18,407 nt of DNA, taken from contig DHNW01000031.1 in the NCBI GenBank assembly GCA_002407675.1, positions 7,372 through 25,778 of the forward strand. Reading direction: 5' to 3'. The notes under the pieces are model-generated. The model did not search any database. It was not told the origin of the DNA and saw only the letters and a program-made list of their open reading frames with translations. Shown one piece after another: positions 1 to 6,200 of the stretch (the stretch's first letter is position 1; every line of letters starts with the position of its first letter). Source of the stretch: Ruminococcaceae bacterium UBA5406. GTDB taxonomy: Bacteria; Bacillota; Clostridia; Oscillospirales; Acutalibacteraceae. Both the position numbers and the translations under genes were made by a program.

Positions 1-257
1 GTAATAAAATCAGGGTCAAAGTTCGCGTTGGTGATGGTCACAAAAAGATTTTCCGTAATAAGATGATTAATGTCCGTAGAAATCGTTTTTTTCTCTGTGC
101 GAAGCTGTGTAGTTACTTCGGACAGACCTTTTGTTACATAGATAAGCAGATCCTGCAAATTAGCCGTTTCGGGTGTCTTTCCACAAACACCCGTTTGCGT
201 GCAGCCGGAGCATCCGGCTGTTTCCTGACATTGATAGCAAAACATTTTGTTTCCCAT
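1..257 (-). CDS. hcp: Hybrid-cluster protein (hydroxylamine reductase), N-terminal part only
   Basis: Only the first 85 or so codons are present; the gene runs off the left edge. The N-terminus carries the Fe-S cysteine pattern of Hcp: MFCYQC, then QETAG, C16, C19 and GVC25-GK, which is CX2CX8CX5C with one extra Cys. It is followed by the TPETANLQDLLIYVTKGL helix typical of anaerobe Hcp. The family holds a [4Fe-4S] and a hybrid Fe-S-O cluster in the cytoplasm and is linked to NO and hydroxylamine detoxification. The chosen ATG has an ideal GGAGGA site 7 nt upstream. An in-frame ATG at 317, with GGTGAG before it and 2 nt after the DUF488 stop, would add 20 residues and couple the two genes; which is used cannot be settled here. 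It is co-directional with the DUF488 gene and probably shares its promoter. Identification is confident despite truncation. Confidence 0.9.
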   Translation of the reverse strand, partial: MGNKMFCYQCQETAGCSGCTQTGVCGKTPETANLQDLLIYVTKGLSEVTTQLRTEKKTISTDINHLITENLFVTITNANFDPDFI

Positions 258-280
258 TTCTTGTTCCTCCTGTTCTTCAT

Positions 281-298
281 TCAAAAAATATTTTTTGA
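281..298. repeat. AT-rich 18-bp perfect palindrome between DUF488 gene and hcp
   Basis: TCAAAAAATATTTTTTGA reads identically on both strands and lies between the DUF488 stop and the hcp ribosome binding site. It has no GC stem, so it is a poor terminator. It could be a protein-binding site or an RNA structure near the hcp start, or simply coding sequence if hcp begins at 317. Confidence 0.4.
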
Positions 299-319
299 TT
301 TTATGATACAAATTCATAA

Positions 320-763
320 TCACTCACCTGCCAGTCTTTTTGAGTCTGCAAGAAGCCCCCGAAGGACCTCGCTGTGGGAACGACGTCTTTTAGTGGCTGT
401 ACCGATCAGGCATACACAGGAGTAGTTCCCGTAATGCTCCTGAAAGTAACTAATGGCGTTTCGGGCTTCCATAGCAGACCGATACTCTGCAGAATATTGA
501 TCCCACTGAATCCAATGATGAAGATAACGGTCTAGAAGCTGCGGTTCCGGCGTGAAAAAGCGGTCGTGGACATAAGCAGCATGACAGATTTTGGGGACAA
601 AGAAAGTTAAATCTTTTTTCTTTGTAAACCCGCAAAGCTGTGAATCGTTTTTCAACCGTACATCCAGCACAAGATCCGCGTGATTTTGCAGAATTTTATC
701 AAAAAATTCGGATGCCGATGTCTGATAAGCACTGATTTCAAATATGCTGCTTATCTCTCTCAC
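320..763 (-). CDS. DUF488 family protein
   Basis: The product is 147 aa. The DLVLDVRLKNDSQLCGFTKK stretch at about residues 31-50, followed by DLTFFVPKIC, is the characteristic DUF488 signature: the DVR motif, then a polar stretch and a conserved F-L/F-K/P region. The function of DUF488 is unknown. The start is GTG at 763; no in-frame ATG lies nearby, and the leader predicted from the -10 box is only about 11 nt, so the start is less certain than the identity. It is the first gene of a minus-strand unit with hcp (62 bp to the GGAGG-preceded hcp start, or 2 bp to the alternative one). Its promoter has the GTTGCA operator centred near -41.5, which suggests co-regulation with hcp. Confidence 0.75.
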   Translation of the reverse strand: MREISSIFEISAYQTSASEFFDKILQNHADLVLDVRLKNDSQLCGFTKKKDLTFFVPKICHAAYVHDRFFTPEPQLLDRYLHHWIQWDQYSAEYRSAMEARNAISYFQEHYGNYSCVCLIGTATKRRRSHSEVLRGLLADSKRLAGE

Positions 764-780
764 CCCCGTTTCTGTTCTCG

Positions 781-850
781 ATTGTACAGGATTTTGGGGT
801 ATGATGATGTTGCAAATGCAACATCATCATAATTTTTATTTATATATACT
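781..850. promoter_or_regulatory. Divergent promoter pair sharing one Crp/Fnr-type operator
   Basis: A perfect inverted repeat with 14-bp arms, ATGATGATGTTGCA-AA-TGCAACATCATCAT, spans 801-830 (dyad centre 815.5). On the minus strand a -10 box TACAAT lies at 786-781; on the plus strand TATACT lies at 845-850. Both begin exactly 29.5 bp from the dyad centre, placing the operator near -41.5 for both starts. The -35 positions read CATCAT in each direction, so neither promoter has a recognisable -35. This is the layout of class II activation by Crp/Fnr proteins. Targets are the DUF488-hcp unit (minus) and the GPH transporter (plus). Confidence 0.75.
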
Positions 851-878
851 GAGAAAAACCTTTTCTGGGAGAGATACC

Positions 879-2255
879 ATGAAATTTGAAACTACTCCAA
901 TAAAAGCATATCAAGGAGACGAAAAAATCGCATTTCCCGAAAAACTGGCCTACGGTTGTGGCGGTCTCGCGGACGTTGGTATTGCAGTAGCCATGAGCAC
1001 ATATCTTCTGTTTTACTATACGGATGTCATAAAAGTAAACGCTGCCGCAGTAGGAACAATTTTCCTCGTTTCGCGGCTGCTCAGCGCTTTCACCGATATA
1101 CTGATCGGTCTTTTGGTGGATGCAGGAAAATCGAAGCAAGGGAAAGCCCGTCCATGGATTCTACGCATGTGCCTGCCATTTGCGGCTTCCGGCGCTCTGC
1201 TATTTTCATTGCCAAATCTGCCTGATATCGGAAAATACGTTTATATCTTTATTACCTATACCACATCCAACTTCTTTTTATCTTCGTTGAATATTCCTTA
1301 CGGGGTTCTGAATTCCCTGATGACACAGAATCCATACGAACGGGCATCGCTGAATATTTTCCGCATGGTAATGTCGCTGATTGGAACACTTGCTGTCAAT
1401 AATTGCATGCTGCCGCTTATAAAACTTTTGGGCGGCGGCAGGGTCGGCTGGCAACTTGTTTCTGCCCTTTATGGCACACTGTCGGTGCTTTTATATCTTG
1501 TTACTTACTGTTTTACAAAAGAACGGGTTGGGCAAGCAATTCCGGTTAAAAAAATCCGAATCCCGGTCCGGGAAGATTTCGGATTTTTAAAACAGAACAA
1601 ATACTGGTTCATGCTGTTCCTCACAGCGATCGCATCCTACATCTCGGCTCCTGTTTCGGGCGGAATCAAAATTTATTACACGCAATATGTTTTGGGGAAC
1701 AGCACGCTGATTGGGCTGCTGACAACCGTGAATACCTTGGCTAAGGTTGCGGGCCTTTTCTTACTGTCACCCCTTGTCAAGCAATTCGGAAAACGCAATT
1801 CGGTCATTCTGGGACTTAGCATTTCTGCCGCTGGGATTCTAATACAAACGTTAAATCCGCACAGTATCCCTCTGGCGGTGACGGACAACCTGCTGCGAGG
1901 AGTGGGGAATGCACCGATTACCGGCGTCTCTATGGCGATGCTTGCCGATACTGCCGAATACGGCTACCTAAAAAGCGGTGTACATAGCGAGGGAATTCTA
2001 TTCAGCATGACGAGCTTTGGTAAGAAGATCGGCGCTGCGATTGGAAGTTCCGCCCTTCCACTGACGCTTTCTTTATGCGGATACTCAGCACATACTGAAT
2101 CGCCCTCGGCATCCGCGGTCAATGCAATCCAATGGCTTTCTCTTGCTTTGCCGCTGGTAGTCATTGTATTTCAGATCGCGGTTCTTTCACACTATAAACT
2201 GGATCAAGAATATCCAGTGATTCTGGATGATTTAAAAAGGCAGAGGAAAGCGTAA
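879..2255 (+). CDS. GPH-family MFS transporter (cation symporter type)
   Basis: This is a 458-aa membrane protein of about 12 hydrophobic segments. After a short cytoplasmic N-terminus comes FPEKLAYGCGGLADVG, then the YLLFYYTDV segment and the RLLSAFTDILIGLLVD / KARPWIL loop. These match the glycoside-pentoside-hexuronide:cation symporter signature (YG.GD.G, FFYTDV, R..DA..D...G, G..RPW). A second conserved stretch, NIPYGVLNSLMTQNPYERASLN, fits the same family. The ATG at 879 is preceded by GGGAGAG with a 5-nt gap and follows the predicted transcription start near 857; the frame stays open upstream to 744, but that would cross the operator and promoter. The substrate cannot be read from sequence. 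Its shared operator with hcp suggests stress-linked expression rather than ordinary sugar catabolism. Confidence 0.85.
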   Translation: MKFETTPIKAYQGDEKIAFPEKLAYGCGGLADVGIAVAMSTYLLFYYTDVIKVNAAAVGTIFLVSRLLSAFTDILIGLLVDAGKSKQGKARPWILRMCLPFAASGALLFSLPNLPDIGKYVYIFITYTTSNFFLSSLNIPYGVLNSLMTQNPYERASLNIFRMVMSLIGTLAVNNCMLPLIKLLGGGRVGWQLVSALYGTLSVLLYLVTYCFTKERVGQAIPVKKIRIPVREDFGFLKQNKYWFMLFLTAIASYISAPVSGGIKIYYTQYVLGNSTLIGLLTTVNTLAKVAGLFLLSPLVKQFGKRNSVILGLSISAAGILIQTLNPHSIPLAVTDNLLRGVGNAPITGVSMAMLADTAEYGYLKSGVHSEGILFSMTSFGKKIGAAIGSSALPLTLSLCGYSAHTESPSASAVNAIQWLSLALPLVVIVFQIAVLSHYKLDQEYPVILDDLKRQRKA

Positions 2256-2258
2256 AAT

Positions 2259-2299
2259 GACCATCTGGGAAGCCGTGTTGAATAGCTCACCAGATGGTC
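2259..2299. terminator. Stem-loop between convergent transporter and asrC genes
   Basis: GACCATCTGG (2259-2268) and CCAGATGGTC (2290-2299) form a perfect 10-bp stem with a 21-nt loop just after the transporter stop. There is no T run on either side, so it is either a weak bidirectional terminator or a transcript-end structure. Its position between two convergent genes supports a 3'-end role. Confidence 0.45.
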
Positions 2300-2339
2300 G
2301 ATGCTGATAAACAATTTTAATGCAATTTGTGCATTTAAC

Positions 2340-3302
2340 TCAGTACCTGATTCCCTGCCAATAAACCGGTGAAACGACTTCTGCAATTTCAGGAAGAGAA
2401 ATGTCATGGAGCGCCCAATTTTTGAATTCTTCAAATCCTGTGCGATCGACAATATAGCCAATGTGCTCCTTGCCGCCTACGGCGTTGGGGTCGATGTAGT
2501 GCTCTACATAATCGTATGTATTCAGAATAATTTTTACAATGCTGTCTTCATCCGCCCATTTGATGAAGTCTTCCCCTAGCCGGGGATTTTTCTTTCCTGA
2601 GCGGCCTAACAATGTCAGGCGGTAATATTTTTGACTGCTTCGCGTCCAAGCACGAGTTGGGCAGTTGAGCACACATTCTCCGCACCCAATGCACTTTTCC
2701 GCATTCCGGTGTGGACGATATTTCTCAACGGTGAGCGCACCAGCCGATTTTTTTTTGCAAAATTTGACGCAGGCACCGCAACTTACACACCGTTCCGGTT
2801 CCAGATGCGGTTCGGTCATGCCCATAATTCCAAAATCATGCATCCGAACCTTTGCGCAATCATTTGGGCAACCCGTGAGGGCAATCTTGAAATGCAGATC
2901 GTTTGGGTATATTGCCTTTTCAATTTGCTGTGCAAATGCCGTTGTATCATAGCAGGCATAGGGACAAACCCTACTTCCGACGCAGGCGGTGACATTACGG
3001 GTTCCGGACGCCGGATATCCTTTTCCCGCTTGTGTCTGGTTGATACCAAGCCCTTCGATCACCGGCTGGAGCATTTCGTTTACTTGCGGCATGTCCTCAA
3101 AACGGATGCCAGGCAATTCAAAGCCCTGACGGCTGGTGATATGGACGGTTCCGTTTCCGTAGGTTTCCGCAATGGTTTGAATCATGGATAAATATTTCGC
3201 ATCCATATGCCCGCCGGGCACACGAATTCGTGAAGCCGTTAGTCCGCGTTCCTTGGTAACGCGAAAGGCGTTCTTTTTCAACACTTTCGTATCAATATCC
3301 AA
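2340..3302 (-). CDS. asrC: Anaerobic sulfite reductase subunit C (siroheme subunit)
   Basis: The product is 320 aa, the usual AsrC length. The siroheme/[4Fe-4S] ligand set is visible as TACVGSRVC (C107, C113) and LTGCPNDC (C145, C149). It is followed by two ferredoxin clusters, CVSCGACVKFC (172-182) and CIGCGECVLNC (204-214). The N-terminal half has the sulfite/nitrite reductase repeat (GTVHITSRQGFELPGI). AsrC reduces sulfite to sulfide with electrons from AsrA and AsrB in the cytoplasm. The start is TTG at 3302 with AAGGGA about 11 nt upstream; the asrB stop lies 17 bp before it, so translation is probably coupled. All ligands are present, so asrC itself looks intact. However, its electron-transfer partners upstream are fused and frameshifted, so function of the complex is doubtful. 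Confidence 0.9.
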   Translation of the reverse strand: MDIDTKVLKKNAFRVTKERGLTASRIRVPGGHMDAKYLSMIQTIAETYGNGTVHITSRQGFELPGIRFEDMPQVNEMLQPVIEGLGINQTQAGKGYPASGTRNVTACVGSRVCPYACYDTTAFAQQIEKAIYPNDLHFKIALTGCPNDCAKVRMHDFGIMGMTEPHLEPERCVSCGACVKFCKKKSAGALTVEKYRPHRNAEKCIGCGECVLNCPTRAWTRSSQKYYRLTLLGRSGKKNPRLGEDFIKWADEDSIVKIILNTYDYVEHYIDPNAVGGKEHIGYIVDRTGFEEFKNWALHDISLPEIAEVVSPVYWQGIRY

Positions 3303-3319
3303 TCAAAACACATCCCTTC

Positions 3320-3974
3320 TCAGTCTGCCAGACATTTGCCAGCAGCATAATTGAACACCGGACCGTCAAGGCACACGTAGCTGCTGCCAATTTTACAGTG
3401 TCCGCATTTACCGACGCCACAACACATTTTCCGTTCCTGTGAAATCCAGATATTCTTTTCCTTAAAATCTTCTTTTAGCAGACCCTGCACGGCAAACTTC
3501 ATCATCACCGGCGGACCGACTACCGCCGCGACTGCATCGGGACAGCTTTTCAGCTTCAACTGAGGAATATATTGTGTGACCAGCCCTTCCCGATAGGAAT
3601 CGTCTCCATGCGCGTCGTCCACGGTCAAAATGACCATTTTGAAGGAAGATTCCATCCAGCCGCTTGACTGCATGCAGGTCGCAACTGCGAAGGAAAACGA
3701 TACTACCTTTTTCCTCCGGTTCCGCTTCACATATCCGCTCGTCCGTAAAAGACAGAAGTGTCTGAGAGACAGGAAACAGCACTTCTTTGAATGAATAATT
3801 TGATTTTTGGTCAAACACAATATCCCTGGCTTTTTTAATAACCCCGTACCGAATACAATCCACGTCAGAAAAAGTATTGCCACCGGTGATTCGGATTGGC
3901 CCATAAATCTTATATTCTTTTCCTAAGCATTCCAAGATAGCATTCAGGCCATTCTCGTTGAGATAAAAGCCCAT
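3320..3974 (-). pseudogene. asrA-asrB deletion fusion with frameshift (broken sulfite reductase electron-transfer subunits)
   Basis: The frame starting with ATG at 3974 (GGAGG 8 nt upstream) encodes about 114 residues of AsrA: MGFYLNENGLNAIL at the start, FSDVDCIRYG, IVFD-KSNYSFKEVLFPVSQTL and IVFLRSCDLHAVKRLDG. At about 3624-3641 homology jumps to the last 105 or so residues of AsrB in a different frame. These include VILTVDD, GLVTQYIPQLKLK, VVGPPVMMKF, and the [2Fe-2S] region RKMCCGVGKCGHCKIG with YVCLDGPVFNY. Normal AsrA is roughly 340 aa and AsrB roughly 270 aa, so about 1.2 kb appears to be missing. Lost are the AsrA ferredoxin domain and the AsrB flavin/NAD domains. The junction sits in a small inverted repeat (TCAAAAT-GACC-ATTTTGA). 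An assembly error is possible, but as written neither subunit can be made. Confidence 0.8.
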
Positions 3975-4032
3975 CTATTTTTCCTCCTTAATAAAGCACT
4001 TGTCCGCAATCTTTTTAATATCTCAACTTTTT

Positions 4033-4101
4033 ATTATAATGTTCAGTTTCCACAATGACGTTGCAATCGCAACATACAGAAGTGAATTTCAAATTTATAA
4101 T
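4033..4101. promoter_or_regulatory. Second divergent promoter pair around a GTTGCAATCGCAAC operator
   Basis: The operator is at 4060-4073 (centre 4066.5). A perfect TATAAT lies on the plus strand at 4096-4101, 29.5 bp from the centre, and a perfect TATAAT on the minus strand at 4038-4033, 28.5 bp away. The -35 positions are CATACA (plus) and ACGTCA (minus), neither resembling TTGACA. The arrangement repeats the one at 781-850 and again predicts activator-dependent transcription in both directions, towards asr (minus) and the 171-aa gene (plus). Confidence 0.75.
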
Positions 4102-4139
4102 GAATATTACTTCCTTCGACTGCTATAGGGGGCAATCAA

Positions 4140-4655
4140 ATGTATAAAGAAGAAAATCCTCAAATTGCGAAAGGGCAATTGATAGGAGCTCTAATTGGAC
4201 TTGCACGCGCAACAGATGGAAACGTAAACAGACCAACGGAAGAAACAGATAGGGCTTTTCTCAAAGGAATGCAGATGTGCTTCCCACATTGGGAGGAATC
4301 CTGCCAGCAGATTCACGATCAAATTGAGGTGATTCATGAAGAAAAGTGGAAACTGGTGCCCCGGTGTCTGGAATGTGCCTCGCCTTGCGGACGTAATAAT
4401 GATTGTGATATTGCAGGGTTAAATGGAATGAAAAATGCGCAATTGAGATACGTGCTTCTCTCAGGTTTGCTTTTTATGGCTTCTTCGTCAATTTCTGATG
4501 TAAAGCTCTTGAAGGATCACAAAATAATGGGATTTTTTTATAGGGCTTTTTTCTTCATCGGTTACGATTGTGATGAAAAAGACCTAATCTTGTTTATTAA
4601 TGAGCTTGGAGAATGGCAATACAAACTCTCTTTCCAGATGGACTCTGACGAATGA
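4140..4655 (+). CDS. Uncharacterised 171-aa Cys-containing protein of the putative hcp/asr regulon
   Basis: I do not recognise the family with certainty. The protein is predicted soluble and helical. An N-terminal helix KGQLIGALIGLARATDGN resembles, by eye, the small helical bundle of the Hcp/CODH superfamily. A central cluster, CLECASPCGRNNDC (about residues 76-89, CX2CX3CX5C), could bind an Fe-S cluster or zinc. A hydrophobic stretch near VLLSGLLFMASSS (about 105-117) and an acidic C-terminus follow. The ATG at 4140 has AGGGGG 7 nt upstream and a predicted leader of about 32 nt. It is divergent from the asr operon and shares its operator, so expression under the same stress is inferred. A role as electron carrier or Fe-S helper is speculation. 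Confidence 0.65.
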   Translation: MYKEENPQIAKGQLIGALIGLARATDGNVNRPTEETDRAFLKGMQMCFPHWEESCQQIHDQIEVIHEEKWKLVPRCLECASPCGRNNDCDIAGLNGMKNAQLRYVLLSGLLFMASSSISDVKLLKDHKIMGFFYRAFFFIGYDCDEKDLILFINELGEWQYKLSFQMDSDE

Positions 4656-4664
4656 TTTGCAAAA

Positions 4665-4697
4665 AAAATGGTTCCCGGCAATAGCGGGAACCATTTT
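4665..4697. terminator. Bidirectional rho-independent terminator
   Basis: AAAATGGTTCCCG (4665-4677) pairs perfectly with CGGGAACCATTTT (4685-4697) around a 7-nt loop. On the minus strand the stem is followed by eight T (complement of 4661-4668), giving a strong terminator for the Crp/Fnr gene. On the plus strand TTTT at the stem end serves the 171-aa gene. The two genes converge on it. Confidence 0.85.
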
Positions 4698-4711
4698 AAA
4701 GAAAGATTCTA

Positions 4712-5380
4712 TTATGTTAGCCTTTCCATGGAAAATGTATTTTTATCGTAATCCAGCAACCCGTCAGTTTTCATTCGGGATAGTTCCCTAGTTAAGGCGC
4801 TGCGGTCTACACATAAATAATCAGCCAGCTCAATACGTCCCAACGGCGACTCGAATTTATCACTTTGGTTTATTTGTACCTGCTGAGAAAGCCATGTTAA
4901 AACACGTTCCCGTATGGACTTTTTAGACAGAATATCCATCTTTTCCATCAGCTTCACGTTTTTTCGTGCGATTAAAGTCACCATATTTTCAATAAGCTTA
5001 TGATGATAAACGCAGGATTTATTGCATGAACAAAGTACGCGATGGAATGACAGACATAGTATTTTGCAATCAGTTGCCGCCTGAAAGGATACGGCGCTGC
5101 TACTGTAATCTCCGCATACGAAACTTTCTCCAAAGATTTCCCCAGATGTCATGGTGGCAAAAATTGTCTTTTCACCCCATATATCTTCTTTGACCATATG
5201 AACGGTTCCCTCAATCACCACACCGATTTGTTTGAGTTCCGAACCTTCTATAAAAATAAACTCTGATTTTTGGAAACTTCTGGTTACTGCCCCCAGACAA
5301 TTTAACATGGCGGTCAGCTCGGTTTCCTGAATATTTTCGAACAAGCGCGAGCCTTTAATTTTTATAATTTCGTTTGGCAT
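4712..5380 (-). CDS. Crp/Fnr-family transcriptional regulator (HcpR-like by context)
   Basis: The product is 222 aa, the standard length. An N-terminal cNMP-type beta barrel spans about residues 8-115 (FIFIEGSELKQIGVVIEGTVHMV, SGEIFGESFV). A long dimerisation helix covers about 120-155, and a C-terminal winged helix has recognition segment LCVDRSALTRELSRM (about 189-203). Eight Cys are present, including CSCNKSC at 117-123 at the start of the dimerisation helix, so a metal or redox sensing role is possible but not shown. The ATG at 5380 has GGTGAG 5 nt upstream. Its own promoter has a GTTGCA operator over the -35 box, suggesting negative autoregulation. The operators in this locus make it the likely controller of hcp, the transporter, asr and the flanking genes. 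The effector (NO, heme, redox) is unknown. Confidence 0.85.
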   Translation of the reverse strand: MPNEIIKIKGSRLFENIQETELTAMLNCLGAVTRSFQKSEFIFIEGSELKQIGVVIEGTVHMVKEDIWGEKTIFATMTSGEIFGESFVCGDYSSSAVSFQAATDCKILCLSFHRVLCSCNKSCVYHHKLIENMVTLIARKNVKLMEKMDILSKKSIRERVLTWLSQQVQINQSDKFESPLGRIELADYLCVDRSALTRELSRMKTDGLLDYDKNTFSMERLT

Positions 5381-5486
5381 ACACTCTCACCCCATTTACG
5401 ATCATAGCATACACAAAGTCATGTTGCAATCGCAACGTAAGGAGTATACTATGTTAAAATATCCAAGGATTATTTTGAAACTGATT
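5323..5486. repeat. Direct repeat copy A (regulator 5' end, promoter, TIGR04076 start)
   Basis: This 164-bp block is repeated at 6201-6362 in the same orientation with a few substitutions and small indels, roughly 85-90% identical by eye. It covers the first 18 or so codons of the Crp/Fnr gene, its promoter and operator, and the first 12 codons of a TIGR04076-like gene. The two copies flank the flavoprotein gene. Confidence 0.85.
5401..5436 (-). promoter_or_regulatory. Regulator promoter with operator over the -35 box
   Basis: On the minus strand TTGCAA (5429-5424), a 17-bp spacer and TATGAT (5406-5401) form a good promoter for the Crp/Fnr gene. The operator GTTGCAATCGCAAC (5423-5436) includes the -35 hexamer. 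Binding there would block RNA polymerase, so autorepression is inferred, unlike the -41.5 placement at the two divergent promoters. Confidence 0.65.
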
Positions 5487-5543
5487 CTTATGCACAGGCG
5501 ACAGGAAATCAACCATCCATTTCGCTTTTACATAGCTTCTTAA
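5451..5543 (+). pseudogene. Truncated TIGR04076-like gene (5' remnant)
   Basis: The ATG at 5451, with GGAG upstream, opens MLKYPRIILKLI, matching the start of the intact gene at 6327 (MSGHPRIILKLI). It then diverges at once and stops after 30 codons. The ribosome binding site and operator are also copied. It is the left-over of the original gene start after the duplication that placed the flavoprotein gene here. A 30-aa peptide could still be made but is unlikely to be functional. Confidence 0.7.
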
Positions 5544-5551
5544 TCTTTGTT

Positions 5552-6166
5552 TTAGTCAAGAAATCCCAGAAAATTTTTGTTTTTAATATTATCTTCCCTT
5601 GTGAGATATAAATCAGTATCATCATAGGGTTCGTTATCTTCTGGCACATTGTAGACATCTACAAACGGAACATCTTCAGGTCTGCGAACGGGAATTTCGG
5701 TCTTTCCCGACACATCCTCCCAATTACACTCAATAACATACATATTGATAGCCTTGATACCTTTAGGATTTTTACATCCGCTACGGTGTGTCTTTTTAAA
5801 TAGAGCCTGAAGTGCAGTTTTACAGTATTCAGGTTCCTTATCCAATTCTATCATGTGAATTTTTCCAAAAGCCATAACAGACCGAAAATCATGGACATGT
5901 CCTTTATAAGGATGATCAGGATAATTTCTCCATGCTGCAAATGACAAACAGACATTTGGATTATTTTTAATCAATTTTAACTTATAACCTTCTTTACCTG
6001 TATGAACAAAAATCAAAAGCTTATCTTTTGTAACACCATATCCGTAATTCATGGGAACAACGTAAGCGTTATTTTTGTCCATGAACCCAACATGAACAAT
6101 CTCACATAAATCAAGAATTGCAGTGATAATGTCGTGATCGTAAACATATCTCTCATATCGAACCAT
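5552..6166 (-). CDS. Pyridoxamine 5'-phosphate oxidase-like flavoprotein (Pyridox_ox_2/NimA-like)
   Basis: The product is 204 aa with the split-barrel FMN-binding pattern: YVVPMNYGY (35-43), IFVHTGKEGYKLKLIKNNP (52-70), VCLSF (72-76) and DFRSVMAFGKI (93-103). This matches the Pyridox_ox_2 group that includes nitroimidazole-reducing NimA. Members bind FMN and reduce small nitro or other oxidised compounds; the substrate here is unknown. The C-terminus from about 150 carries a VSGKTEIPVRRPEDVPFVDVY extension and an acidic tail. The ATG at 6166 has AAAGGAAG 7 nt upstream. It is driven, by inference, from the duplicated copy of the regulator promoter at 6277-6312, and its leader contains the decayed start of a second regulator copy. 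Regulation by the same operator is therefore likely. Confidence 0.8.
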   Translation of the reverse strand: MVRYERYVYDHDIITAILDLCEIVHVGFMDKNNAYVVPMNYGYGVTKDKLLIFVHTGKEGYKLKLIKNNPNVCLSFAAWRNYPDHPYKGHVHDFRSVMAFGKIHMIELDKEPEYCKTALQALFKKTHRSGCKNPKGIKAINMYVIECNWEDVSGKTEIPVRRPEDVPFVDVYNVPEDNEPYDDTDLYLTREDNIKNKNFLGFLD

Positions 6167-6200
6167 AATTTTGCTTCCTTTACACTTATTTTATTTTTGC

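Noticed and set aside
63..425. Plus-strand open frame of 120 codons
   Set aside because: It is antisense to the clear hcp N-terminus and the DUF488 gene, has no plausible ribosome site and no protein-like motifs.
744..878. Upstream extension of the GPH transporter
   Set aside because: It would cross the operator and the -10 box and encode a non-family leader; ATG 879 has a good ribosome site.
2319..2335. AATGCA...TGCATT as a fifth operator
   Set aside because: Spacing and core differ from GTTGCAAWYGCAAC, and it lies between convergent 3' ends.
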